Part shown: piece by piece, positions 1-8,315 of the stretch
Position numbering within the stretch: position 1 is the stretch's first letter
Layout of the letters: each line of letters opens with the position of its first letter
Source of the DNA: Paludibacteraceae bacterium
GTDB taxonomy: Bacteria > Bacteroidota > Bacteroidia > Bacteroidales > Paludibacteraceae
Direction of reading: 5' to 3'
DNA: 64,000 bases
Assembly (NCBI GenBank): GCA_017478225.1
Contig: JAFVDX010000045.1
Location: 1 to 64,000, forward strand
The notes under the pieces: model-generated
Database searches by the model: none
What the model saw: the letters and a program-made list of their open reading frames with translations, nothing else
Told to the model about the DNA's origin: nothing
Made by a program: the position numbers and the translations under genes

Positions 1-2685
1 ATAAGCATATTCATCATCTACAGTTACTATCTGAACAGAACCATCATCAAAGGCTACTTCTTGTATCAATGTACCTTGAGTAGAAGAATTATATAACTCA
101 CTCGCTGCTGTATAGGCGGTGTTGCTACCATATATCGACAATACGCGACCGGCAGTGGTATTGCTGTTGAAAGTAACCTTTATACTACTTACATTGCCTG
201 CTGACTTGGTTACTACTATACCCGAATTGCTGTTGTTTGAGCGCAACTGAACAGAACCATTGCCACCGGCACTATTACCTGCATACTCCGCACCTGAAGC
301 ACCAGTATATGTCCATTCGGCATACTGTGTCGTTGTCGCATTTACTGTGTTCGCATTATTGATTATATCCGAATCACTTGTACTTCCTCCTTCGCCTCCT
401 TCATCAGATTTGACGACATAAGATAAAGTAAGAGAACCATCAGTATTCTCTACCAATGTGAAGGTATATGTGCCAGCCGGTACATACATCTTTTCAGAAT
501 TTCCTTGCGCAAATGTTGCAGTCGTACCTGACGAAATATATGTTGCAGTATTATAATTCTTATTATCTGCTGTAGTTATAAAGATATATGCATCAGTAGT
601 GAAGGTATAGTCCAACTTGCCTTCGGTAAATTTATTTGCATCGCTTGCAGATTGGTCCGCTGAATCCCAATATCCTACGAGGTAATATTCAGGTGTTTCT
701 TCGCCGCCACCTTCACCACCTTCGCTGTCTGTTGTATCCCATTCTATGAGCAGTTGGTCTAAATACATTGCGCCACTACTTGAACGGACACCGAAATAAG
801 CATATTCACCTTTTGCTGCCACATCAATAGTTTGCTCTGCTCCGTCAGCAAAGGCAACGCTTGCGATAAGAGTACCTTGAGTGGAGGATGAATAAAGATT
901 AGAAGCGGCGGTGTAAGCGGTGTTACTACCATAGATACTCAAAATACGAGCACTTGCTGTATTAGAATTGAATGTAACTTTAATGCTACTTACTTTTCCT
1001 GCGGAAGTAGTTGTAACAATACCTGAATTACTATTGGTGGAGCGTAATTGTATTGATGTGTTTCCGCCTGCGGAGTTACCTGCATAAACGGCACCAGACT
1101 CACCAGTCTTTTCGCTCCAGTCGCCATAAGATGAACCTGAGATGCCGACGAACGCATAATCAATCACATCTTCAGCCACTGCAAGTACTTCGTCAGTAAC
1201 AGTTATTGAGCATGTTGCGGTGATACCACTTTCATCGGTAGCGGCAGCGGTGATTGTAGCATTACCTTTGGCAATACCTTTTACCACTCCGTTGGTTACG
1301 GTAGCCACTGCTGTATTGCTTGATGTCCATGCAACAGTCTGCTCGGCAGTAGATGGCAGCACAGTAGGAGTAAGTGTTTGCTTCTCATTGATTTTAAGAG
1401 TAAGCGTGGTAGGTGCAAGAGTTATGCTTGTAACGGGCGTTTCCGGTTTGTCAGGTATAATTCCAACAATAACATCTTGCATATAACTATAGTCACCGTT
1501 GCCGGCTCCTGAGCCTGAAGCATCTGCAGTAACGAGATTATTTACATCATAATAGCCATCGCACCAGCCTGACCATCCCCAATTGAAGTGGAATTTATTA
1601 GACGAGTCGTAACCATCGCAAACGAAACTATGTCCTGACTCGCCGGCCTGATCACCACCGGCATACATAATGGGTCTTGCGTTGTCTAACTCTTCCTTGA
1701 GCATAGCCAACCATTCTGCTTCTGTCCAACTTTTCATTCCGTCCTCGGACGATCCGTCACGATAATAGCCTTTGACGGTAGATGATTTATATCCGAAGAA
1801 TTGTGTAAGAGCAGTTTCAGCGCACATTTCACCTTGTCCGGAGAAATATCCGTTGTAGTCGATAGTCATGGCTCCACTACCCTCGGTTGAATACTCCATA
1901 TCTACAGCCACGCCACAGTGGTACATGAGTGTAGCGACGGCATTCTTTTGAGCGGTTGTGGTGCTTGATACTGAAACAGAGGTGCCACTTGCGTTATAAT
2001 AGGAAGTGTAATGGTCAACCATATTATCCCAATCATAGGTAGTAGCACCGAAATTTGCGGTATATGTTGTGCCATTATACTTAATAGAATGTGAGCCTGT
2101 TCCTTGTTTGGGCCATTGCCAATAGTTCATCACCTGCGCCATAGCAGTAGCCACACAACCTACATAGCAATTTTTAGGGCAGTTGTTCCAATAAGGAGCA
2201 TCTTGATCCCAAGTAGTTTTGATTAAAGGGGCAACGACTACAGCAGCGGTAGCGGTTCGCTGTCCGGCACGCAATGCTTTCCATTCTGTTTTTACTTCCT
2301 CTGATGCCTCAAGAGATTTGGCTTCAGCGAGTCGGATTTGTTCGTCGTACTTACCAAGCCATTTTTTGAGGTTAGAGGGTTGGTTTTCGGTTTGGAACTG
2401 ACCTGTTGGAGAGTAGGCAATGATAGGTCTAGCCACATCATTGGCAGCAACCATTACCCATCCGTTACCATTTTGTCCTTCATACACAAAATACTCATTT
2501 TGGCTTTGTGTAGCAGCCTTTTTGAGTACCATTTTCCGTGCGGTAGCAGTTTTCATTCCCGGCTGCGATACTGTCACATTCATAAAGTTATTTGCCACAA
2601 GAGCCGCATCTTCTTGCGTAATTCTCTCGGCAAACAACATTGTTGCCATAGACAAGGCAACAAGTAAGGTTAGATGTTTTTTCAT
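1..2685 (-). CDS. C10 (streptopain-like) secreted cysteine protease, C-terminus beyond window
   Basis: Secreted papain-fold protease of the streptopain/SpeB family. The visible 895 codons run from an ATG at 2685 off the left edge without a stop. Residues 1-19 are a signal peptide (MKKHLTLLVALSMATMLFA). Residues ~20-130 look like a Spi/propeptide region. The catalytic Cys177 sits in GCVATAMAQVMNYW and the catalytic His352 in SGHSFVCDGYD, followed by FHFNWGWSG, all diagnostic of C10. A Big_2 Ig-like domain covers ~417-500. Two copies of a beta-rich module (~508-647 and ~778 to the edge) share AGNSAGG, IKVTFNSNT and LSIYGSNTAYTAAS and flank a different module (~662-758). The rest, possibly a T9SS tail, is not visible. 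It lies 21 bp after a small secreted protein gene in the mlaEF operon. The family call is firm; the substrate is unknown. Confidence 0.9.
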   Translation of the reverse strand, partial: MKKHLTLLVALSMATMLFAERITQEDAALVANNFMNVTVSQPGMKTATARKMVLKKAATQSQNEYFVYEGQNGNGWVMVAANDVARPIIAYSPTGQFQTENQPSNLKKWLGKYDEQIRLAEAKSLEASEEVKTEWKALRAGQRTATAAVVVAPLIKTTWDQDAPYWNNCPKNCYVGCVATAMAQVMNYWQWPKQGTGSHSIKYNGTTYTANFGATTYDWDNMVDHYTSYYNASGTSVSVSSTTTAQKNAVATLMYHCGVAVDMEYSTEGSGAMTIDYNGYFSGQGEMCAETALTQFFGYKSSTVKGYYRDGSSEDGMKSWTEAEWLAMLKEELDNARPIMYAGGDQAGESGHSFVCDGYDSSNKFHFNWGWSGWCDGYYDVNNLVTADASGSGAGNGDYSYMQDVIVGIIPDKPETPVTSITLAPTTLTLKINEKQTLTPTVLPSTAEQTVAWTSSNTAVATVTNGVVKGIAKGNATITAAATDESGITATCSITVTDEVLAVAEDVIDYAFVGISGSSYGDWSEKTGESGAVYAGNSAGGNTSIQLRSTNSNSGIVTTTSAGKVSSIKVTFNSNTASARILSIYGSNTAYTAASNLYSSSTQGTLIASVAFADGAEQTIDVAAKGEYAYFGVRSSSGAMYLDQLLIEWDTTDSEGGEGGGEETPEYYLVGYWDSADQSASDANKFTEGKLDYTFTTDAYIFITTADNKNYNTATYISSGTTATFAQGNSEKMYVPAGTYTFTLVENTDGSLTLSYVVKSDEGGEGGSTSDSDIINNANTVNATTTQYAEWTYTGASGAEYAGNSAGGNGSVQLRSNNSNSGIVVTKSAGNVSSIKVTFNSNTTAGRVLSIYGSNTAYTAASELYNSSTQGTLIQEVAFDDGSVQIVTVDDEYAY

Positions 2686-2706
2686 GATATATATAATTAA
2701 ATTAGT

Positions 2707-3099
2707 TTATTCGGTTTTCTTGGTCTCTGTATTTTTATTTTCCTCCACTTCAAATACTTTTCCCATTTGTGGTACTTCTTTTAAGAGGAATTGAATTTCT
2801 TTTTTAGTTCGTTTTTCCTCGTTATGTGCTTTTTTACTACTTACTATCAGTTCTCCTTTGTGCGAATAGTATGCGTAGCAATAGTACCCTTTTTTGTTTT
2901 GCATGATAGCATAATTGTCGAGTGTTGTACGGAAATGATAGTGTTCGTCGCCATGCAGTCGAATAGTGAGTGTGTCGCCATTAGGTTGAATAACCTCGAT
3001 GGGATATGGCGTAGCAGGAACGCCTCTTTTTTGTGCTGTTTGCGCCTGTGTGGTGAAAGCGAATGCCACAATGGCTAATAAGATAAGTAATTTTTTCAT
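2707..3099 (-). CDS. Small secreted protein resembling an M6-peptidase N-terminal prodomain
   Basis: A 130-aa protein with a clear signal peptide (MKKLLILLAIVAFAFTTQA, cleavage near residue 20). The body contains GVPATPYPIEVIQPNGDTL, then LHGDEHYHFRTTLDNYAIM and KKGYYCYA. This matches the leader region I know from Bacteroidales M6-type (immune inhibitor A-like) metallopeptidases, which are normally several hundred residues longer. Here the protein stops after a charged tail rich in K and E, with no HExxH catalytic motif. The ATG is 1 bp after the mlaF stop and the stop codon is 21 bp before the C10 protease start, so it is very likely cotranscribed with both. It may be a remnant of a full protease or a free-standing prodomain that acts as chaperone or inhibitor. 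The similarity is seen; the role is inference. Confidence 0.7.
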   Translation of the reverse strand: MKKLLILLAIVAFAFTTQAQTAQKRGVPATPYPIEVIQPNGDTLTIRLHGDEHYHFRTTLDNYAIMQNKKGYYCYAYYSHKGELIVSSKKAHNEEKRTKKEIQFLLKEVPQMGKVFEVEENKNTETKKTE

Positions 3100-3100
3100 T

Positions 3101-3865
3101 TTATTGTTTATTATGTGCTTGTTTTACTTTTTTGAACAGGTCGCTGGCGAAGACGAAATCTTGCAATGCCTCGCTTGGAGCATCATATATTTCAAATCGG
3201 CTTCCTTGCCATTCTTTTTTGCCTTTGAGCAGAAAGACTATGTTATCGCCAATCTCCATAATGGAGTTCATATCGTGAGAGTTGATGATGGTGCAGATAT
3301 TGTATTCTTGGGTGATATCCTGTATCAAACGGTCGATGACAAGACTTGTTCTTGGGTCGAGTCCTGAGTTAGGTTCGTCGCAGAACAAGTACTTAGGGTT
3401 CATAGCAATGGCTCTTGCTATGGCAACTCGTTTTTGCATACCACCGGAGATTTCAGACGGCGGCAGTTGCCATGCTGTTTCTTGGATATTAACCCTTGAG
3501 AGGCAGAATTTTGCTCTTTTTTCCATTTCTAATCGGGTCATAGAAGCCCACATCTCGAGTGGATACATAACATTTTCTATTACCGATTGAGAGTCAAAAA
3601 GGGCAGCACCTTGAAAGAGCATACCTACTTCTCGTCTGAGGAGGCGAATTTCTTTTTGTTTCATATCAGGCAGATTCCTGCCATCGTATTCGATTCTGCC
3701 ACTGTCGATAGTGTGTAGTCCGATGACGGATTTCATAAGAACGGTCTTACCGCTCCCCGACTGACCGATAATCATATTTACCTTTCCGTCTTGAAAAGAG
3801 GTGCTGACATCGTTGAGGACGACATTCCCATCGAAACTTTTAATTATGTTTTTTACATCTATCAT
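3101..3865 (-). CDS. mlaF: MlaF-type ABC transporter ATP-binding protein
   Basis: ATPase of a Mla-type phospholipid transport system, acting on the inner face of the inner membrane with the MlaE permease. The 254 aa show Walker A GQSGSGKT (34-41), a Q-loop region (MLFQGAALFDSQSV), the signature SGGMQKRVAIARA, Walker B YLFCDEPNSGLDP and the H-loop INSHDMNS. The DEPNSGLDP and GMQKR forms are typical of MlaF/Ttg2A rather than of importers. It starts 19 bp after mlaE. The usual third gene, a periplasmic MCE-domain protein (MlaD), does not follow; two secreted-protein genes do. Confidence 0.9.
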   Translation of the reverse strand: MIDVKNIIKSFDGNVVLNDVSTSFQDGKVNMIIGQSGSGKTVLMKSVIGLHTIDSGRIEYDGRNLPDMKQKEIRLLRREVGMLFQGAALFDSQSVIENVMYPLEMWASMTRLEMEKRAKFCLSRVNIQETAWQLPPSEISGGMQKRVAIARAIAMNPKYLFCDEPNSGLDPRTSLVIDRLIQDITQEYNICTIINSHDMNSIMEIGDNIVFLLKGKKEWQGSRFEIYDAPSEALQDFVFASDLFKKVKQAHNKQ

Positions 3866-3884
3866 TTTTGAGCAATTGAGGATA

Positions 3885-4628
3885 TCAACTAAGCATAAGT
3901 TTAGTTAGGAAAATATCAAGGAAGAGTATGATAACACTTGATTTAACCACAGCATTGGTACTTGCCTTACCGACTTCTAAAGCCCCGCCCTTGGTGAAGT
4001 AGCCATAATATGAAGATACGGATGTTATAACAAAAGCATAAATCACCGATTTAATGATTGCATAGGGCACATGGAATTCTATAAAAGCATAGGTGATGCC
4101 ATATATATACTCATCGACGGTTAGTATGTCAGTAGTCATTGCCATAACATAGCCACCAATCAATGCGGAAGCGACAGAGAATATGACGAGGATAGGCATC
4201 ATAGTCATGAATGCGACTATTTTTGGCAAAATAAGATAATTGGCACTATTGACGCCCATAATTTCCATAGCGTCGATTTGTTCGGTGATTCGCATGGTTC
4301 CTATTTCGGATGCTATATTTGACCCAACTTTTCCGGCAAGTATAAGACACAAGATAGTAGAAGAGAACTCAAGGAGCATTGTATCGCGAGTAACCACGCC
4401 AACAGTGTAATATGGCAAGAGCGGGTTTGCCATATCGAGTTTTATTTGCATAGTCATGATGGCTCCGATAAAGACAGATATAATCAAGTCGATAGGAACG
4501 GACATAGTGCCTTGTTTTTCCAATTCGCGCGAGAGTTGTCGCCAAAACATTCTTTGTCTGTCAGGTGCGCGAAAGACTCTTCCCATCAGGAGGGTATATT
4601 CACCTATCGTTTGCAGAAAACGCCTCAT
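3885..4628 (-). CDS. mlaE: MlaE-type lipid ABC transporter permease
   Basis: Inner-membrane permease of the Mla lipid transport complex, 247 aa. The conserved MlaE core is visible: AGKVGSNIASEIGTMRITEQ followed by IDAMEIMGVN, flanked by five or six hydrophobic segments. The N-terminal amphipathic stretch (FLQTIGEYTLLMGRVF) also fits the family. It is the first gene of a - strand operon (mlaE, mlaF, small secreted protein, C10 protease), with a -7 box TACCTTTG at 4655-4662 just upstream. In Bacteroidota this system commonly includes an MlaD/MCE protein; none lies next to it here. Confidence 0.9.
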   Translation of the reverse strand: MRRFLQTIGEYTLLMGRVFRAPDRQRMFWRQLSRELEKQGTMSVPIDLIISVFIGAIMTMQIKLDMANPLLPYYTVGVVTRDTMLLEFSSTILCLILAGKVGSNIASEIGTMRITEQIDAMEIMGVNSANYLILPKIVAFMTMMPILVIFSVASALIGGYVMAMTTDILTVDEYIYGITYAFIEFHVPYAIIKSVIYAFVITSVSSYYGYFTKGGALEVGKASTNAVVKSSVIILFLDIFLTKLMLS

Positions 4629-4654
4629 TTGATATATATTAATTATAAAGTGTG

Positions 4655-4662
4655 CAAAGGTA
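4655..4662 (-). promoter_or_regulatory. -7 promoter element for mlaE
   Basis: TACCTTTG on the - strand, matching the Bacteroidota consensus TAnnTTTG, 27 bp before the mlaE ATG. The expected transcription start is near 4648. Confidence 0.7.
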
Positions 4663-4705
4663 AGGAAAAAAAATGAGATAGGAAACTACTATGCTTAAAA
4701 GCATA

Positions 4706-4741
4706 AAAAGAACAGGCATTTATCTGAGATAAACACCTGTT
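4706..4741 (-). terminator. Rho-independent terminator after tRNA-Asn
   Basis: A 14-bp stem (AACAGGCATTTATC with GATAAACACCTGTT, two G-T wobbles) and a 3-nt loop. On the - strand it is followed by CTTTTTATG, which fits termination of the tRNA transcript. The + strand also ends in a short T-run. Confidence 0.8.
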
Positions 4742-4753
4742 TTTGTGATTTTG

Positions 4754-4827
4754 CGCTCCCTCAAGGACTTGAACCTTGGACCCCCTGATTAACAGTCAGA
4801 TGCTCTAACCGACTGAGCTAAGGAAGC
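4754..4827 (-). tRNA. tRNA-Asn (GTT)
   Basis: A 74-nt cloverleaf on the - strand. The acceptor stem is GCTTCCT pairing with AGGGAGC, the D-arm GCTC...GAGC, the anticodon stem TCTGA...TCAGG with loop CTGTTAA (anticodon GTT, Asn), and the T-arm CAAGG-TTCAAGT-CCTTG. The discriminator base is G. The 3' CCA is not encoded. A -7 box lies at 4857-4864 and a terminator at 4706-4741, so it appears to be its own transcription unit. Confidence 0.95.
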
Positions 4828-4856
4828 GTAGCCTCAGGATTTCCCTAAAGCGGGTG

Positions 4857-4864
4857 CAAAAGTA
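4857..4864 (-). promoter_or_regulatory. -7 promoter element for tRNA-Asn
   Basis: TACTTTTG (TAnnTTTG consensus) on the - strand, about 30 nt upstream of the mature tRNA 5' end. Confidence 0.65.
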
Positions 4865-4895
4865 CGGCAAATTTTTTATACCACCAAATCTTTTT

Positions 4896-5819
4896 TTATT
4901 TTTTTGTAATTTTCTCTGTTTTTTCTTGTTTTTGGCAGATAAAGAGTCCAATGATAACAACAATCATAGCCACCCACTTTTGCCATGGAAGTTGCTCATT
5001 AAAAGCGATTAACATGATGATTGCTGTAAATACGGGTCTTATATTATTAAAAGCATTGGCTCTGGTAACTCCAATTTGTCTGACCACATAACTAAACAAA
5101 ACAAAGGCTATAACAGATGAGAACAATGCTAAATAGATTACTGCATATAGTGCATTTAGATTAAAAATAGCAGATAGTTGTACGAACTGCTTGAAGTCGG
5201 TTATCAGCCACAAAGGAATAAAGAATAAGAGCGAGGAAGACTGTATGTATAGGATTGTGCTCAGATTGTTATATCTAAGTGGAATTTTTCTCAGCAAGAT
5301 TGTATAGGATACGGCAGAGAATACGGCGAGTAACAATAGTGGTACTGCCCACGGATTTCCCAATGCAAAAGATTGGCTTCGGAAGGCTATTATATAAAAC
5401 ACTCCCAAAGAAGATAACACTATACCAATGATATTATATTTGGAGATATTTTCTTTAAGAAAAATCCACGCAAAAATCGGGGCAAACAACGGGCTTGTAC
5501 AAAGCAACACTTCTGCTATAGTGGGTGATGCTATAAGTTTCATTCCGAATGTTTCGAATAAGAAATAGCAAAACGGCTGAAAGAAGCCTGCGAGCAGAAA
5601 GAGCGGCAGGTCTTTTTTTTGAGGTTTGACAAGAGAAGATGTTGCCAAGCCTATTATAAGCATAAGCAAGACAGCGAGAGCAAAACGACATGTAACGAGC
5701 GAAATAGGCAGGAAACCGGTAAGTGCAATTTTGGTAGCAATTCCTGCAGTTGCCCAAATTATCATAGCAACAATTATTGCTATATATGGCAACCAACGAC
5801 GAACAATAACATTCATCAT
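4896..5819 (-). CDS. EamA/DMT-family metabolite exporter
   Basis: Inner-membrane transporter of the drug/metabolite superfamily, 307 aa. It has about ten hydrophobic helices in two EamA halves, for example IIWATAGIATKIAL near the start and LGVFYIIAFRSQSFALGNPW at the half boundary, and a short lysine-rich C-terminal tail. The ATG overlaps the lolA stop (ATGA), so the two are translationally coupled; a second in-frame ATG is adjacent (5816). The exported substrate cannot be read from the sequence; amino acids or other small metabolites are usual for the family. Confidence 0.88.
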   Translation of the reverse strand: MMNVIVRRWLPYIAIIVAMIIWATAGIATKIALTGFLPISLVTCRFALAVLLMLIIGLATSSLVKPQKKDLPLFLLAGFFQPFCYFLFETFGMKLIASPTIAEVLLCTSPLFAPIFAWIFLKENISKYNIIGIVLSSLGVFYIIAFRSQSFALGNPWAVPLLLLAVFSAVSYTILLRKIPLRYNNLSTILYIQSSSLLFFIPLWLITDFKQFVQLSAIFNLNALYAVIYLALFSSVIAFVLFSYVVRQIGVTRANAFNNIRPVFTAIIMLIAFNEQLPWQKWVAMIVVIIGLFICQKQEKTEKITKK

Positions 5820-6433
5820 TCAACCTCCCACACTTCTTGAGGAATAAGTTTTTTAGTTACGGGATCTATAGTTTCGTAAGAGGTGTAATTGCCATTTACT
5901 TCTTCCATTTTAAGCAGAAGCAATGCTCCTGTAACTTTATCATATACGAGTTGTAATCGACAAACGCCCACTTTAGGTGTATGTTTTTTCTCAATAGTAA
6001 ACAAGAATCGTGTAGCACTTTCTTGTGCTTTAATTTTAGCATCATTTTCTTTAGCAACAGCCTCAACATCACCGGAAAGAGAGAATATAAGTGTATTTCT
6101 GAGGTGCGAAAATTGCGAGTCAGAGTCTTTTAGGTTGAGTTTCATTTTTTTCTGCCCGCGTTTAGTGTAGAATTTACCCCCGTCTTTTATAACCGAATAA
6201 TCGCCTTCAGGATTGGTATAACGCATTGACAGAGCATTAGGATACTGAAAGTATAAGTTGCCTTCTTTTCTGATTTCTTTTTTCAGTTTGGGCATAACCT
6301 TAACTTCGGTAAACGGTGCAACAAGTGTTTCATTGCGTTCATTGAGGGCAAGTAGGCGTTTTTCGATTTGCTGAGCCGAAACAGAACCTATTAAAAAGAA
6401 AAGACTTAATGTCGTAAGGATATACTTCTTCAT
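5816..6433 (-). CDS. lolA: LolA-like outer-membrane lipoprotein carrier
   Basis: Periplasmic chaperone that shuttles lipoproteins toward the outer membrane. The 205-aa product has a signal peptide (MKKYILTTLSLFFLIGSVSA) followed by the LolA-like half-barrel pattern: KVMPKLKKEIRKEGNLYF, then NALSMRYTNPEGDYSVIKDG and, near the end, GALLLLKMEEVNGNYTSYET. Length is normal for the family. It is the first gene of a two-gene operon with the DMT exporter. A -7 box at 6504-6511 and a leader hairpin at 6471-6490 precede it. Family assignment is fairly sure; the family is divergent, so some paralogues do other lipid or glycolipid jobs. Confidence 0.8.
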   Translation of the reverse strand: MKKYILTTLSLFFLIGSVSAQQIEKRLLALNERNETLVAPFTEVKVMPKLKKEIRKEGNLYFQYPNALSMRYTNPEGDYSVIKDGGKFYTKRGQKKMKLNLKDSDSQFSHLRNTLIFSLSGDVEAVAKENDAKIKAQESATRFLFTIEKKHTPKVGVCRLQLVYDKVTGALLLLKMEEVNGNYTSYETIDPVTKKLIPQEVWEVE

Positions 6434-6470
6434 ATTTGTTGTTTAATTTCAATTGATAATATCTCTTTTT

Positions 6471-6490
6471 CGCGAGCAGTGACACTCGCG
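6471..6490 (-). promoter_or_regulatory. Hairpin in the lolA leader
   Basis: CGCGAG and CTCGCG separated by 8 nt, between the -7 box and the lolA start codon. The G+C-rich stem stands out in an A+T-rich leader. Role unknown. Confidence 0.4.
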
Positions 6491-6503
6491 CTTTTTGAGA
6501 TTG

Positions 6504-6511
6504 CAAAATTA
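6504..6511 (-). promoter_or_regulatory. -7 promoter element for lolA
   Basis: TAATTTTG on the - strand (TAnnTTTG consensus), 70 bp upstream of the lolA ATG and divergent from the element at 6550-6557. Confidence 0.7.
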
Positions 6512-6549
6512 TGGTTTTTATTTGGTTTGTGCAATTAAAAAAAATGGCG

Positions 6550-6557
6550 TAATTTTG
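6550..6557 (+). promoter_or_regulatory. -7 promoter element for the LytTR gene
   Basis: TAATTTTG 14 bp before the ATG at 6572; it implies a very short leader. Confidence 0.65.
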
Positions 6558-6571
6558 CAGGCAATAAGTAT

Positions 6572-7438
6572 ATGAAGACTATCATACCTAAATACTTGAC
6601 ATCAGGGAAGAATACGGCATGGCTTGTTTGCGGTACGGCTTTGTTTGCATTGTTATTTATCATTATCTTCAAGCCTTTTGACTCATACGATTGGGTGGAT
6701 GGAAATTTTTGGCTTTTCACAATATATAGCCTTTTGGCGGTATTGACGGGCATGTTTGTGATAGCGGTAAGCCGCACCGTGATGCATTTTTACAATAAAA
6801 AGAAGGATATTGGTCCTTTGGATTATTCAATATGGTTGGTGTCAGAACTTACTTTTATGGTGTTTTTTCTGACGATTCTTGCAATCATATTCGGCAAACA
6901 AAATACATGGCAAGATTTTGAGAGTATTTTTGGGAGAGCAATTATATATTCTACCCTCATATTACTTATTCCTTATACTATTTTCACTTTAGGTTTTATG
7001 CTCAGGGAGAAGTCGGAGCGATTGCATTTGCTTGAGCAGGCAAACGAAGAGAGTATAGGTACACAAAAAATAAGCGGAGATGAGTTGCTGAACTTCAGAG
7101 ACGAGAAGGGAGAACTAAAATTGTCAATTAGGGCCAACTCGCTTTATTATATTGAGGCTGCTGATAATTATGTTACTTTACATTTCAAAAATGCCAACAA
7201 GATGCAGCGATATTTATTGCGTAACTCATTGAAACGGATTGAGGGGGAATTTATGGAGAGAGACTTGATTAGGTGTCACAGATCATATATTGTGAACTTC
7301 AACAAGATACAACTGCTACAGAAGACCGACGGAGGACTTATATTAGATTTTGGTGAAGAAAAGGTACAAACGATTCCTGTGTCTAAGACATATAGCAAAC
7401 AATTGTTATTGAGATTTACGGAGGATCTGAAGAATTAG
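6572..7438 (+). CDS. Membrane-anchored LytTR-domain transcription regulator
   Basis: A 288-aa protein with four predicted membrane helices (~17-37, 47-66, 86-106, 120-142), a short linker, and a C-terminal LytTR DNA-binding domain (~178-285). LytTR signs include LYYIEAADNYVTLHF, the LRNSLKRIE segment, and RCHRSYIVNFNKI. There is no receiver domain and no kinase motif, so it is not a classical response regulator; it would bind DNA while tethered to the membrane. It stands divergent from lolA and 55 bp before upp. Signal and targets cannot be inferred from the sequence. Confidence 0.85.
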   Translation: MKTIIPKYLTSGKNTAWLVCGTALFALLFIIIFKPFDSYDWVDGNFWLFTIYSLLAVLTGMFVIAVSRTVMHFYNKKKDIGPLDYSIWLVSELTFMVFFLTILAIIFGKQNTWQDFESIFGRAIIYSTLILLIPYTIFTLGFMLREKSERLHLLEQANEESIGTQKISGDELLNFRDEKGELKLSIRANSLYYIEAADNYVTLHFKNANKMQRYLLRNSLKRIEGEFMERDLIRCHRSYIVNFNKIQLLQKTDGGLILDFGEEKVQTIPVSKTYSKQLLLRFTEDLKN

Positions 7439-7493
7439 TTGGGAAAAGCGAATTGAAGAATTATAGTTAGAAACAAAAGAAAAAAATAATTAT

Positions 7494-8147
7494 ATGATGA
7501 GAATAATAAATTTATCGGAGCAGAATTCTGTGCTCAATAGTTTTATGCGTGAGTTGCGCGATGAAGTAATACAAAAAGACTCAATGCGTTTTCGCAGGAA
7601 TATAGAGCGAGTGGGAGAGATTGTAGCATACGAGATGTCGAAGTTGCTGGACTACTCAGAGCACGAGATAAAGACTCCATTGGAGAATATGGAGATAAGT
7701 TTGCCAGAGGACCCAATAGTGTTAGCCACTATTCTTCGTGCCGGTTTGCCTTATCATCAAGGTTTTTTGAATTATTTTGACCACGCAGAGAATGCTTTTG
7801 TGAGTGCATATAGACAATATACCTCAGAAAATGATTTTGTTATACATACAGAATATATAGCATCGCCTGATTTAAGCGGTAAGACATTGGTTATTACAGA
7901 CCCTATGTTAGCAACAGGCAGTTCAATGCATGTGGCATACGAAGCCTTGTTGCAAAAAGGTAGCCCTAAGAAGGTATTTTTGGCAAGTTTGCTTGCTACA
8001 CCTCAGGCTATTGAGTATCTGGAGAGTGTAATGCCGAAGGATATAGTTTTGTTTACGGCTGCGATAGACCCCGTATTAAATGCTCATAAATATATAGTTC
8101 CGGGGCTTGGAGATGCAGGAGATTTAGCATTCGGAGAAAAACTATAG
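7494..8147 (+). CDS. upp: Uracil phosphoribosyltransferase
   Basis: Cytosolic pyrimidine-salvage enzyme making UMP from uracil and PRPP; 217 aa, normal length. The PRPP-binding loop VITDPMLATGSSM (from residue 133) and the C-terminal uracil-binding segment PGLGDAGDLAFG are clear. Two ATG codons are adjacent (7494 and 7497); either could start. There is no clear -7 box in the 55-bp gap after the LytTR gene, so cotranscription is possible. Confidence 0.95.
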   Translation: MMRIINLSEQNSVLNSFMRELRDEVIQKDSMRFRRNIERVGEIVAYEMSKLLDYSEHEIKTPLENMEISLPEDPIVLATILRAGLPYHQGFLNYFDHAENAFVSAYRQYTSENDFVIHTEYIASPDLSGKTLVITDPMLATGSSMHVAYEALLQKGSPKKVFLASLLATPQAIEYLESVMPKDIVLFTAAIDPVLNAHKYIVPGLGDAGDLAFGEKL

Positions 8148-8169
8148 AGAGATAAACCATAAGGAAAAA

Positions 8170-8232
8170 TTAGACATATTCGCCGTTTTAGAAAAGTTAG
8201 ACGACTTAGAGAATTTAGAAAGATTAGGGAGA
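8170..8232 (+). repeat. Nonamer tandem repeat after upp
   Basis: Seven phased 9-bp steps beginning 23 bp after the upp stop. Six begin TTAG (for example TTAGACGAC, TTAGAGAAT); one step has drifted to TTCGCCGTT. The - strand reads as the CTAA-type unit seen elsewhere in the window. Confidence 0.75.
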
Positions 8233-8307
8233 GGAGATTTGTGGGATATGAAAGAATGGTGTTGTAAAGTAGAGAAAAAATAATTTTTCACATTCAAAAA
8301 ATTATAG

Positions 8308-8315
8308 TAATTTTG
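8308..8315 (+). promoter_or_regulatory. -7 promoter element for the small membrane protein / parC unit
   Basis: TAATTTTG; its last bases are also part of the 13-bp inverted repeat 8313-8359. Confidence 0.65.

Noticed and set aside
4691..4704. Palindrome ATGCTT-AA-AAGCAT as a separate regulatory site
   Set aside because: It is short, A+T-rich, and lies directly after the tRNA terminator; no independent support.
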